Shown here: in pieces, positions 28,339 through 36,703 of the stretch | How the letters are laid out: the number at the start of each line of letters is the position of its first letter | Position numbering within the stretch: position 1 is the stretch's first letter | Notes under the pieces: model-generated | The model's input: only the letters and a program-made list of their open reading frames with translations | What the model was told of the DNA's origin: nothing | Database searches by the model: none | Origin: Caulobacterales bacterium | Lineage (GTDB): Bacteria > Pseudomonadota > Alphaproteobacteria > Caulobacterales > Aquidulcibacteraceae | Direction of reading: 5' to 3' | Assembly (NCBI GenBank): GCA_017303355.1 | Contig: JAFLCU010000006.1 | Location: 1-64,000 of the forward strand | DNA length: 64,000 nucleotides | Program-made: the position numbers and the translations under genes

Positions 28339-30570
28339 GTGCGCGTGCTTGTCGCTTTGCTTGCTTTGATGGTGACGACGGCGAGCGCCGTCGGCCAGAC
28401 CGCGCGGGATCAACACTTTGAAGGCGAACTGGAGACGCGCGGCGCGCGCGCCAGCTTCGAGCTGCGGCTTGAGGCCGGGCAGATTGTGACGCTGCAGACG
28501 AATGCGGCCGGCCTGGACACGGTGCTGGCGTTGAATGCGCCCAGCGGCCAGCCTGTCGCCGAGAACGACGATCAGGGCGATGGTTTGCTCACATCGCGCA
28601 TCGTGCACGTGGTGCGCACCAGCGGCGCCTACACGGCGGTGGTTACAGGATTCAACGGCGCGACCGGCGCGTTTGCGCTGGATGTCTCCTACGGCCTCGA
28701 TGTGGGCTTGTCCGACGCCGCGCGCGTGCTGCGTGAAGAGCGCCGCTCGTTCACCGAGCGCACCAACGAAATCCGCTTGCCCGTGACGCTGCAAGCCGAC
28801 GAAATCTTCGTCGCCTCGACCTTCGCGCTCACCGAGGAACTCGACACCACGCTTACGCTGCGCAACGCGGCGGGCGAGGTGCTCGCGCAGAATGACGATT
28901 CCGGCGACGGCAGCCTCAATTCGCAAATCATCTATCGCGCGCCGCGCGCGGGCCACTACGAGATCGTGGCGAGCACATATGGCGGAACCGGAATTGGCGA
29001 TTTTATGCTGTCGCTGGCGGTCGATCCGAACGCGGTCGCGCCGTTCAATTTCGCTTCGCTCGAAGGCGATGTGATCGCGACCCACGAAGGCGAGATCAGC
29101 GACGCACACGCGTCGCATCAATATCAGGTCAATCTTGCGGCGGGGCAGAGCTTGCTCGCGATCGCGGAGACGACGAGCGGCAATCTTGATCCGGTGCTGC
29201 GCGTGAACGGGCCGGATGGTCTGCCGGTCGCGCTGAATGATGATCGCGGCGATGGCTCGCTGAACGCGGCTGTGGCGTTCACGGCGCGCGTCGCTGGCGT
29301 TTACACCGTGGAGCTGTCGCGCTTCCGGCAGGGCGATAGCAGCGGCGGCTTCCGGCTTGTGCTCTCCAGCGTCGAAGTCTCCGTGGTCGCGACCTTGCAG
29401 GCATTGCTGGAAAACCAGGTCACGCTGAGCGGGCCGGAGCAGGTGGTCGAGACGCAGGATTTCCGCGTCATCTACACGCTCGAAGGCCGCGACGCTTCGA
29501 CGGAGGTCTATGCGCGTTCGGTCGCCGAGACGTTGCAAACCATGCTGATCGCGCAGGAGCGCTTGGGCTTTGCCGCGCCCGTGCGTGACGACGATGGCCG
29601 CTATCGCGCCTACGTCGCCGATGCGCGTGGCGTGATGGGTTACGCGAAAGCGGTGCAGGTCGTGTTCGACAATCCGAGCACGGCGGGCCAGCGTGAAACG
29701 GCGGCCGCGCGCGGCGTGCTGGTGATCGACAATGATTTCGGCAGTATGGGCAAGAAGGCGTCCCCCGAAAGCCTGATGCACGCGACCGTCACGCACGAAT
29801 TCAATCACGTCGTGCAATACGGCTACGATTCCGAGGAGGGCCTGCAATGGCTCTACGAGGCGAGCGCATCGTGGGTGGAGGTGGCGACAGCGGGCGCCGA
29901 TCAGGACGCCACGGGATACGTCGAAATCGATTTCCTGGCGCCTGAGCTTTGCTGGACGACGAACACCAGCGGCCACAATTACGCGCAATGGACGTTGCTG
30001 CAATCTCTGGCCGACGAGCATGGTGCGGCGATCGTCGCGCGTCTGTGGGAGAACAGCGTCAGCCACGATGGGTTTGAGACGATGTCGCAAACGCTCGCGG
30101 GCGTCGGCACAACCATCCCGGCCGCGCTGCAGCGCTGGCGCGCGCAGAATTTCGCGCGCGACTATGATCTCGCGCCGCATTTCGGCCGCGCCGTGCGCTT
30201 GGCGGGCACGATTGGTGGCGACGGCGTGTGGACACCGCGCGGCGGCGTCGAGCAGCTGGGCGCGAACTACGTGACGCTACGCGTGGATGGCGCACGCACA
30301 TATACGCTGCGCGGTGATGAAAATCTCGAACTGGTCGCGCTCGGTTTGCGGCGCGGCCGTATCGAAGCGTTTCCGCTGGGGCGTGGCGGCGTGTTTGACG
30401 AGTCGCGCTTCGACTACGCGGCATTGATGGTGTTCAACCGCGCCGTGCCGGCCCAGCCCGGCGCGTGCGAGAGCGTGACTTACACGATCGATGTGACGCC
30501 GGCGGTACGTGCGCGCGCGGCTGCGCCAGCTTATCAGTTCAGCGCCCGGCATTTCGCACCGCTTTGGTGA
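28339..30570 (+). CDS. Secreted PPC-repeat protein with HEFNH putative zinc peptidase domain
   Basis: A 743-residue exported protein. GTG 28339 is chosen because GGGGGTGG precedes it and a signal peptide follows at once (VRVLVALLALMVTTASAVGQ). Residues ~25-345 hold three PPC-type beta-sandwich repeats, each with an L-x-A-G-Q start, a D-x-V-L-L core, an ENDDQGDG or NDDSGDG turn and a G-x-Y-x-V-x-V-x-x-F end. The C-terminal half contains THEFNHVVQYGYDSEEGLQWLYEASASWVE, a gluzincin-type site (His486, Glu487, His490; third ligand probably Glu in YEASASWVE). It resembles peptidase-MA-like enzymes. Periplasmic or secreted; substrate unknown. Confidence 0.75.
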   Translation: MRVLVALLALMVTTASAVGQTARDQHFEGELETRGARASFELRLEAGQIVTLQTNAAGLDTVLALNAPSGQPVAENDDQGDGLLTSRIVHVVRTSGAYTAVVTGFNGATGAFALDVSYGLDVGLSDAARVLREERRSFTERTNEIRLPVTLQADEIFVASTFALTEELDTTLTLRNAAGEVLAQNDDSGDGSLNSQIIYRAPRAGHYEIVASTYGGTGIGDFMLSLAVDPNAVAPFNFASLEGDVIATHEGEISDAHASHQYQVNLAAGQSLLAIAETTSGNLDPVLRVNGPDGLPVALNDDRGDGSLNAAVAFTARVAGVYTVELSRFRQGDSSGGFRLVLSSVEVSVVATLQALLENQVTLSGPEQVVETQDFRVIYTLEGRDASTEVYARSVAETLQTMLIAQERLGFAAPVRDDDGRYRAYVADARGVMGYAKAVQVVFDNPSTAGQRETAAARGVLVIDNDFGSMGKKASPESLMHATVTHEFNHVVQYGYDSEEGLQWLYEASASWVEVATAGADQDATGYVEIDFLAPELCWTTNTSGHNYAQWTLLQSLADEHGAAIVARLWENSVSHDGFETMSQTLAGVGTTIPAALQRWRAQNFARDYDLAPHFGRAVRLAGTIGGDGVWTPRGGVEQLGANYVTLRVDGARTYTLRGDENLELVALGLRRGRIEAFPLGRGGVFDESRFDYAALMVFNRAVPAQPGACESVTYTIDVTPAVRARAAAPAYQFSARHFAPLW

Positions 30571-30649
30571 TGTTAAAAGCGTGCGCTAGGCGATGGTGGG
30601 GTGCGCCGCGCGCATTGCTTGGCTAAGCTGCTGATCGAAGGAATTTTCG

Positions 30650-31996
30650 ATGGCTTCTGACGCGGAGATTGCGCGGCTGGTTCAACGCTTCGCGGCGACG
30701 CGAGCGCTGGCGACACGCGCGGTGCAGGAAAATCCGGATGACGCGCGCGCACTATTTGGCGCTACCATGGCGTTTCGCATCACGGCGGACCTGCCCGCCG
30801 CGCTCGCGCAACTCGAGCGCCTATGCCGGCTCGAGCCGATGAATACGCATTTCTTGTACGAACGCGGCGTGACGCAGGAATATCTGGGCCGCTTTGAAGA
30901 GGCGGCGGCGTCTTACGCGGCGGCGCTCAAAGCCGTGCCGGAGAATTACAAGGCGCGCCAGGCGCTGGTGCAAATGCGCAAGCAGAGCGTGAGCGACAAC
31001 GAGATCGCCGAGATGGAAAAGCAATTCGCCATGCCTGACTCGGATGGCTGGCGCGCGCTGCATCTCGGCCATGCGCTGGCCAAGACCTACGAGGATTTCG
31101 GCGATCTCGAAAAATCGTTTGATTGGCTCGCGCGTGGCAAGGCGAAGCGGCGCAAGCTTCATCCGTATGCGGCGGCCCACGATATCACACTCGCGGAAGC
31201 CGCGATGGCTGCCTCCGTCAGCGAGACCACGCCGCACGGCGCCAACGACCCGATCTTCGTGACGGGGTTGCCGCGCTCCGGCACGACATTGGTCGATCGG
31301 ATCTTGTCGAGCCATCCCGAGGTGACATCGGCAGGCGAGATCGGCAACTTCCTGAGCCTGCTGAAGCTCATGTCGGGCTCCACGACGCCGGCGTCGCTCG
31401 ATATCGACATGCTGAAGCATGCGCGCGGCGTGGATAACGCGAAGCTTGGCAAAGCTTACATCGACAGCACGCGACCCGTGACGGGCGCCGCGCCGCGTTT
31501 CGTCGATAAGGCGCCAAGCAATTACATGATTGCGCCGGCCATTCTCGCGGCGTTGCCGAATGCGCGGATCGTGTGCGTGCGCCGTCACCCTCTCGATTCC
31601 TGCCTCAGCAATTACAAGCAAATCTTTCCGTTCGACGATCGCTATTACGATTACGCCTACGATCTCGCGAGCGCCGCGCGGCGCTTCATTCAGTTTGATC
31701 GCGTGATCACGCATTTCTCGAACGTGTTGCCCGGCGATCGCTTCATGGTGCTGCAGTACGAAGACTTGGTCGCCAACCAAGAGGCGCGCACGCGCGAATT
31801 GCTGGCCTTCTGCGGGCTTGGCTGGGATGAGCGTTGCCTCAATTTCCAGGACAACGCCGCCTCGGTATCGACGCCGAGCGCGCGCCAGGTGCGTTCGGCG
31901 ATGAACGCGAGCGCTGTCGGGCGTTGGGCCAAGTATGGCGCGCTGCTGGATCCCGCGCGGCGCGTGCTTGAGCAAAACAGCGTGACGCTGAATTAG
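30650..31996 (+). CDS. TPR sulfotransferase, short form
   Basis: This 448-residue protein has a shorter TPR section than the other two (residues ~15-160; LEPMNTHFLYERGVTQEYLGRFEEAAASYAAALKA). The sulfotransferase domain (~195-440) has DPIFVTGLPRSGTTLVDRIL for PAPS binding and ARIVCVRRHPLDSCLSNYKQIF, followed by YYDYAYDLASAARRF. The family-specific SARQVRSAMN end is present. Start ATG 30650 follows GAAGGA. It sits 79 bases after the secreted peptidase gene and ends at a hairpin shared with the convergent barrel gene. Confidence 0.88.
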   Translation: MASDAEIARLVQRFAATRALATRAVQENPDDARALFGATMAFRITADLPAALAQLERLCRLEPMNTHFLYERGVTQEYLGRFEEAAASYAAALKAVPENYKARQALVQMRKQSVSDNEIAEMEKQFAMPDSDGWRALHLGHALAKTYEDFGDLEKSFDWLARGKAKRRKLHPYAAAHDITLAEAAMAASVSETTPHGANDPIFVTGLPRSGTTLVDRILSSHPEVTSAGEIGNFLSLLKLMSGSTTPASLDIDMLKHARGVDNAKLGKAYIDSTRPVTGAAPRFVDKAPSNYMIAPAILAALPNARIVCVRRHPLDSCLSNYKQIFPFDDRYYDYAYDLASAARRFIQFDRVITHFSNVLPGDRFMVLQYEDLVANQEARTRELLAFCGLGWDERCLNFQDNAASVSTPSARQVRSAMNASAVGRWAKYGALLDPARRVLEQNSVTLN

Positions 31997-32013
31997 CGCC
32001 GCGCAAAACAAAA

Positions 32014-32037
32014 CGCCCCGACCTTTCGGCCGGGGCG
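32014..32037 (-). terminator. Terminator of the downstream barrel gene
   Basis: CGCCCCG and CGGGGCG pair with an additional GCC/GGC-type inner stem. Read on the minus strand it is followed by TTTTGTTTTG, so it ends the beta-barrel gene at 32059; the plus side lacks a U-tract but the stem may also slow the sulfotransferase transcript. Confidence 0.8.
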
Positions 32038-32058
32038 TCGTGATGTTGCTAGCCGCGC

Positions 32059-32820
32059 TTAGAGCAGGCCGCCGAAGCGACCGAGGCCGCCGCCGCGCGA
32101 CAGGCTGGCGCCCGAACGATTGCGCTCCAGCAGCGTGCCGCCCCAATTGTAGCGGACGCCAACGCCTAGCGAGTCGGACTCGGAATCGATGTCATCGACC
32201 TCCGCGTGCTGCCAGCCGCCAAAGACGCTGAACGGCGCCGAGGCGAACTGATATTCAGCGCCGAGGCCGTAGCTCACGACATCGGCGTCCGCGCCGCCGC
32301 CTTCAATGCTGCCGAAGCCGACATTGCCGCCGAACGAGAAATTGTCGGTGATGAAGTGCGTGGCGCCGAGATCAAGCGCGGTCAGCTCGGCGTCGATATC
32401 GTCGCCTTCACCGTAGGAGATCGCGCCGTCGAGCGTGGTGCGCGAGAGATAGTATTGGCCTTCGAGGCCGACCGTCCAATAATCGAAATCGCCGGCGCCA
32501 TCGATATCGACGTTGCCGTAATTGGCGAAGCCGCCGAGCAGATAGTCGCCGTTGCGCGTGAACAGGTGGCCGCCGACATTGTAGCTGGAGCTTTCATCGG
32601 CTTCGCCGATCACGCCGTCGAGTTGCACGCCGACCGTGCCGTCGCCGCCCCAGGCGGTCGCGCCGCCGAGCGTCCAGCCTTCGCCGTCGCCCTCGACGCC
32701 AGCGATGTCCGCTTCGGTCGTTTGATAGCCGAGGTCGACATAGCCAGATTGCTGCGCCGAGGCGACGCCGGGCGCGACGAAGGCGAGCAGCGCCGCGGCG
32801 CCAAGCAGATACTTTTTCAT
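32059..32820 (-). CDS. Outer membrane beta-barrel protein, paralogue 1
   Basis: A 253-residue protein with Sec signal peptide (MKKYLLGAAALLAFVAPGVASA) and about ten alternating strands rich in Gly, Asp and aromatic residues (GYVDLGYQTTEAD, YWTVGLEGQYYLS, VSYGLGAEYQFASAPFSVFGGW). The last strand VGVRYNWGGTLLERNRSGAS is nearly identical in its neighbour at 33095. A tail of Gly/Leu/Arg follows instead of a terminal Phe. No recognised family beyond a porin-like barrel. Its own terminator and a 274-base upstream gap make it a separate unit. Confidence 0.7.
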   Translation of the reverse strand: MKKYLLGAAALLAFVAPGVASAQQSGYVDLGYQTTEADIAGVEGDGEGWTLGGATAWGGDGTVGVQLDGVIGEADESSSYNVGGHLFTRNGDYLLGGFANYGNVDIDGAGDFDYWTVGLEGQYYLSRTTLDGAISYGEGDDIDAELTALDLGATHFITDNFSFGGNVGFGSIEGGGADADVVSYGLGAEYQFASAPFSVFGGWQHAEVDDIDSESDSLGVGVRYNWGGTLLERNRSGASLSRGGGLGRFGGLL

Positions 32821-33037
32821 GTGTTGAATCCCCTTATCAGGTCGCCGTGATCGGCTGACCGCTAAGTGGGATGATCTAGGCTGCGGCCCTAGATGCGTTG
32901 CGCAGTGAGTTCGGCGCGGAGTTCCGCAGTGTTGCGCTTACGCCACGGAAAAATGAACAAAATCACAATGTTGTGGGCGAGATCGTGGCGCCAATTCGGC
33001 GCTTCTGGCGACGATCCACAGCACACCGAAAAGAAAA

Positions 33038-33065
33038 AGCGCCCCGGCCGGAAGCCGGGGCGCTG
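33038..33065 (-). terminator. Terminator of barrel paralogue 2
   Basis: AGCGCCCCGG pairs with CCGGGGCGCT; on the minus strand it is followed by TTTTTCTTTTC. It separates the two tandem barrel genes, so each is transcribed on its own. The rest of the 32821-33094 gap holds the promoter region of the 32059 gene and no further gene. Confidence 0.85.
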
Positions 33066-33094
33066 CAGTGAGATACTAGAGGCTGCTCGATTGA

Positions 33095-33817
33095 TTAGAG
33101 CAGGAAGCCCAAGCCGGTGATGTCGGCTTGGCTGGCGCCCGAGCGATCGCGATCGCGCAGGGTGCCGCCCCAATTGTAGCGAACCGCGAGCGACAGAACG
33201 TCGGCTTCGGCGGCGTCGGAATCGACGCGGTTGTAACCGGCCGCGATGCTGATCGGAGCAGCGGCGAATTGGTATTCGCCACCAACGCCGTAGGTGAACG
33301 CGTCGTCATCGTCCGCGCCCGTGTCAACCGTGGCCCAGCCGAGGTTGCCTTGGAGGCGGAAATTGTCGTTCACGAAATAGCGGGCTTGCGTGTTGATGCC
33401 GTAGCCATCGACGTCGTTGTCGTCGTTGTTGGCGTAGAACACCGCGCCGGCCAGCGTCCAATCGGTGTAGAACTTGCTGGCTTCAACGCCGACCGTCCAG
33501 GTCGTGTCCGTGGCGTCGGAATCCGAAAGGCCAACGAACGCGCCAAACAGGTGGCTGTCGTTACGCGTATAGACGTGGCCCGTGAGGCCGGTGGTGTCGA
33601 CGTCGTCGCCGCTGGTGTAGCCAGCGTCCACTTCGAACACGATCGAACCCGAACCAGCGAACGCCACGGCGCCTTCAAGGCCCCACGCGTCAGCTTCGTC
33701 AGCGCCCTCAACGTCGGCGTTGCTATAGACGGCGCCGACATAACCCGTTTGGGCAGCCGCGACGCCCGGCACTGCGAGGGCGATGACCGCCGCCGCGCCG
33801 ATAATCCAATTGCGCAT
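33095..33817 (-). CDS. Outer membrane beta-barrel protein, paralogue 2
   Basis: A 240-residue paralogue of the preceding barrel: signal peptide MRNWIIGAAAVIALAVPGVAAA, strands such as GYVGAVYSNADVEGADE, HVYTRNDSHLFGAFVGLS and YGVGGEYQFAAAPISIAAGY, and the shared LAVRYNWGGTLRDRDRSGAS end. Asp-rich periplasmic or extracellular turns (DSDATDTT, NNDDNDVDG, DTGADDDDAF) could bind divalent cations. The start ATG at 33817 lies after a GGGGT-containing leader. Tandem duplication is clear from the common order of strands and turns. Confidence 0.7.
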   Translation of the reverse strand: MRNWIIGAAAVIALAVPGVAAAQTGYVGAVYSNADVEGADEADAWGLEGAVAFAGSGSIVFEVDAGYTSGDDVDTTGLTGHVYTRNDSHLFGAFVGLSDSDATDTTWTVGVEASKFYTDWTLAGAVFYANNDDNDVDGYGINTQARYFVNDNFRLQGNLGWATVDTGADDDDAFTYGVGGEYQFAAAPISIAAGYNRVDSDAAEADVLSLAVRYNWGGTLRDRDRSGASQADITGLGFLL

Positions 33818-34011
33818 CAGTATTTACCCCTGTGTGATCACCCATTCTGGGGAGCCCACACATGGGCGCGGTGTCGGTAACGGGCAATTCAACAACCCTG
33901 ATTAATCGACAATTAACCAATGCCGATGCGCCAAAGCCACAGCCTAAGCTACGGCAGGCAAACGGAATTTCTCTTATTTGGCGAAATCGGGCGCCGCGTG
34001 CGCCCACCTGC

Positions 34012-34253
34012 GTGCTCATCTCTGACGCTGGCTCGGCGACAGTGGCGATGGATAGCGCGGGCGATGTCGCGTTCGGCCTCGTGCGCCATGGCCTGACGGT
34101 ATCGATCGCCGGCTCCGGCGAGTCATCCACCATGGCGAGGGCCGCCGTCTCGACGCGGTCATCCTCGGCGCGGGCGATGTGCGCGTGCCGCATGCGAACG
34201 GCGAGGTTTCGCGCCGCGTGCTCGGCAGTGGAGAGGTCGTCGTCGGGCGCTAA
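34012..34253 (+). pseudogene. Remnant of a DUF2807 (head GIN domain) protein, frameshifted
   Basis: One frame reads LISDAGSATVAMDSAGDVAFGLVRHGLTVSIAGSGE up to about 34121; the continuation is in another frame: LDAVILGAGDVRVPHANGEVSRRVLGSGEVVVGR, ending at TAA 34251-34253. Together they form the repeating G-S-G-D/E-V beta-helix of DUF2807 proteins, with the characteristic final GSGEVVVG. No start or signal peptide is intact upstream. It is a decayed C-terminal fragment in the 33818-34330 gap, with one frameshift near 34115-34125. Confidence 0.5.
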
Positions 34254-34330
34254 ATCGCCTTGTACGGCACGGCAAATCGATTCACTCCTCCCTCCCGTGA
34301 CGCGTTTGGCGTCGATTTGTGGAGGGTAGG

Positions 34331-34720
34331 ATGCCTGCAGCGATTTCTTGCGTCACGGTGCCAGTCGATGATCTGCAAAAGTCGGTCGGCTTCTACAAAG
34401 CGCTGGGCCTCACGCCCGAGGAATCCGATGAAGATAGCGCCGCGTTCGATCTCGACGGCGTCTATCTCGTGCTGCTGCAGCGCGGCGAATTCGGCGTCTA
34501 TGTCGAAAGCGTCGGCCATGGCGCCGCGGGCAAGGGCTCCTCGGAAACGATCTTGAGCTATTTCACCGACAGCCGCGGCGACGTCGATACGCTGCTCGCG
34601 AAAGCCAAGAGCGCCGGCGCCGGCGCCGTGACGCCGGCCGAAGACGATGAAGGCTCGTACTCGGGCTATTTCACCGATCCGGATGGCCACATCTGGGAAG
34701 TGCTCTACGACGCCGGCTAA
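34331..34720 (+). CDS. VOC family protein (glyoxalase-like)
   Basis: A 129-residue VOC protein: ISCVTVPVDDLQKSVGFYKALGL, YLVLLQRGEFGVYVE and GYFTDPDGHIWEVLYDAG. The F-x-D-P-D-G-H-x-W-E-V motif supplies a metal-side Glu and is typical of lactoylglutathione-lyase-like members. The start is ATG 34331 after GGAGGGTAGG. Convergent with the ATP-grasp gene 18 bases away. Substrate unknown; it is not closely similar to the VOC at 2386. Confidence 0.82.
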   Translation: MPAAISCVTVPVDDLQKSVGFYKALGLTPEESDEDSAAFDLDGVYLVLLQRGEFGVYVESVGHGAAGKGSSETILSYFTDSRGDVDTLLAKAKSAGAGAVTPAEDDEGSYSGYFTDPDGHIWEVLYDAG

Positions 34721-34738
34721 GCGCGGCGTTCACCGCAC

Positions 34739-35791
34739 TCACGAAGATTGCAGCGGCCGGCGTCGGATAGGCGCCGGCCGCAACAATGTTGGCGGCGTGA
34801 TCTTCGGTGGTTGCGCCGGTCCGATGGCGTCAAGCGCCGATCGCGCCGCGCGCTCGATCGTGCGTTCCCAACGCTGCGAATGGCGCAGCGGGATCGCAAA
34901 CTTCCGCGCCATGGCGCGGAAAATCACCTCGGGCACATCGATGCCGCACGCCCGCTCCAGTCCTTGAAAGCCTGGCGCGGAATTGGCTTCGCAAATGCGA
35001 TAGCCGTGCTTGTCGAAAAGAATGTCGACGCCGGAAATGTCGAGATTGAGCGCTTGCGTGACCTTCAACGCGAGCTCCGCCATTTCCTTCGGTGGCGTGA
35101 TCGTCTTGCCGTGCCCGCCAAGGGAAATGTTGGATTTGAAACCGCCGTCGCTCGATTGGCGCTCCATCGCGGCGACCACTTCGCCATTGACGACAAGCAC
35201 GCGCACGTCGCGGCCGTGGCTGGCGCGGATGTATTGCTGAAACAGGAAATCCGCGCCGGACGCTGCGCCGTCGAGCAGATTGGCGAGATCGTCGAATTGC
35301 GCGCGATCCTGGCACAGCACAACGCCGTTGCCGCGCGTGCCTTTGAGCTTCTTCACGACGACTGGAAAACCAAGCTCGCGCTCAACGAGGCCGACATCGA
35401 CGGGAAACTTGCCGAGGATCGTCTTCGGCGCGGGCAGGCCGGCGCCGGCGACAACCTGCAGCGTGTGCAGTTTGTCCGCCACCGATTCAATCGCGGCGGG
35501 GCTGTTGGCGATCGCCACGCCTTGGCGCTCGAAATGGCGCAGCACGGCAAGCGTGAAATAGCTCGTCTCGCTGCCGCAGCGCGGAATGATCAGATCAGGC
35601 TTGCGCAGCTCGCGGCCTTGATAGCTCGCTGACCAGCCGCCGCCGGAATCCACGACGAGATCGAATTCGCTTGGTTTAAGAACGTGCAACTCGATATCGA
35701 GCGCCTTCGCCGTTTCGATGAAACGCAACACCTCCGGCGCCTCCGGCACGTCCGGCGCGAGGTCTCGATTGAAGAAGAGCCATACGCGCAT
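34739..35791 (-). CDS. RimK-like ATP-grasp ligase
   Basis: A 350-residue ATP-grasp enzyme. The N-terminal domain has LIIPRCGSETSYFTLAVLRHFE; the ATP-binding domain has LGFPVVVKKLKGTRGNGVVLC, FLFQQYIRASHGRDVRVLVVNGEVVAAMER, FKSNISLGGHGK and SGVDILFDKHGYRICEANSAPGFQG. The E-x-N-x-x-P-G-F end carries the magnesium ligands. This is the RimK family, which adds amino acids (often glutamate) to a peptide, protein or cofactor carboxylate. Target not predictable; the 50-residue Pro/Arg-rich C-terminal tail is unusual. Monocistronic. Confidence 0.85.
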   Translation of the reverse strand: MRVWLFFNRDLAPDVPEAPEVLRFIETAKALDIELHVLKPSEFDLVVDSGGGWSASYQGRELRKPDLIIPRCGSETSYFTLAVLRHFERQGVAIANSPAAIESVADKLHTLQVVAGAGLPAPKTILGKFPVDVGLVERELGFPVVVKKLKGTRGNGVVLCQDRAQFDDLANLLDGAASGADFLFQQYIRASHGRDVRVLVVNGEVVAAMERQSSDGGFKSNISLGGHGKTITPPKEMAELALKVTQALNLDISGVDILFDKHGYRICEANSAPGFQGLERACGIDVPEVIFRAMARKFAIPLRHSQRWERTIERAARSALDAIGPAQPPKITPPTLLRPAPIRRRPLQSS

Positions 35792-36087
35792 GCGTTACCT
35801 CCCCGGAAAACGCGCCGACATATACGCGCGAAAGTCGCGATGGTTCCCTCGACTAAAGCGCAGGTCATGTTACCGCGCGTGTTCGACGGCGCGCCGGCTC
35901 ATGTTCACGGATAGACATGGATGGCGGCGATTTCTTGATCGGCGGCTGAGTTGCGTTCGCGCGCACGTGGACGCGTTCGAGTTCGTTGTTCTTCCGCGCG
36001 CTCTGATCCCGCGCCGACAGGGCCCCGCCAGGTGAAGAGCAGGGAGACCGCGTGCGGCTTTAGCGGTCAATTGCGCACTGGGCAGGA
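35792..36087. other. Gap with no recognised gene
   Basis: About 300 bases between the ATP-grasp start and tRNA-Trp. Open frames here lack RBS and protein-like composition. It probably holds the ATP-grasp promoter; I see no repeat or RNA gene. Confidence 0.5.
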
Positions 36088-36163
36088 TGGCAGGAGTTGA
36101 GGGACTCGAACCCACGACCCTCGGTTTTGGAGACCGATGCTCTACCAGCTGAGCTAAACTCCT
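36088..36163 (-). tRNA. tRNA-Trp (CCA anticodon)
   Basis: A complete 76-base cloverleaf on the minus strand: acceptor AGGAGTT/AACTCCT, D-arm GCTC-AGCTGGTAGA-GC, anticodon stem TCGGT/ACCGA around CTCCAAA (anticodon CCA), T-loop TTCGAGT, encoded 3-prime CCA. In most alphaproteobacteria tRNA-Trp lies directly upstream of secE and in the same direction; here it faces away from secE, which is 2.5 kb off. Confidence 0.96.
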
Positions 36164-36658
36164 AATCCCGCCGGCCCGCCCTGGGGATCGCTCCCTGCGC
36201 GGTCATGACAGTATGACCAGCCCGATGCCGCAGGCGGTCCAAGGCTGGGGCTTATGCCCCAAGGCGTCCCGCCCGGCAAGGTCGACGAACCCTACCCGCG
36301 GCGGCTTCGGCGCCGCCGGCCGGGACGAAGGCCGGCTCGTTCACCGCAGGTTTGCACAACGCCGCCACCCCGGCGCATGCGCGCCTCGTCCGCAATGACA
36401 AAATCGGCTGATCGAAGACGCGCACGGAAACACTCGTATTAGGCGCTCCTCGTGCTCCTTGGAGCCGCCACGCCGCGCCAATGTGCAAAACCACGCCCGC
36501 TTGGCCCGATCGTATCTGATAAGTCCATCGCCACCTTCAGCCCGGCGGCCTTGTCTCGATGCGCGCGTTGCGCGCGGGAAGAGCGTTGTTCTGATCCAAG
36601 AGGCCAAGTGTGCAGCGATCGCGTCAATGAGGCCCGTGAGTGACGCCTTCTCTTGTTG
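36164..36658. other. Gap with no recognised gene
   Basis: About 495 bases. Several overlapping open frames exist on both strands but none has an RBS plus a protein-like composition. The minus strand here includes the tRNA-Trp promoter. No repeat copy matching elsewhere in the window was seen. Confidence 0.45.
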
Positions 36659-36660
36659 GC

Positions 36661-36697
36661 GCCGCCGGCGCGGAAGCGCGTGCGCCGCGCCGGCGGC
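36661..36697 (-). terminator. Long GC-rich stem after the lipoprotein gene
   Basis: GCCGCCGGCGCG (36661-36672) pairs with CGCGCCGGCGGC (36686-36697), a perfect 12-bp stem. It lies just past the stop of the lipoprotein gene on the minus strand; no U-tract follows, so it may need Rho. Confidence 0.6.
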
Positions 36698-36703
36698 CTT
36701 AGC

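Noticed and set aside
28078..30180. 700-codon frame antisense to the PPC/HEFNH gene
   Set aside because: Arg-rich shadow; the plus strand has signal peptide, repeats and a catalytic motif.
33862..34011. Start of the DUF2807-like frame at 33862
   Set aside because: The first ~50 residues lack a signal peptide or beta-helix pattern, so I do not treat them as part of the remnant.
36167..36658. Several 60-90 codon frames after tRNA-Trp
   Set aside because: No RBS, no hydrophobic or domain pattern, and mutually overlapping on both strands.
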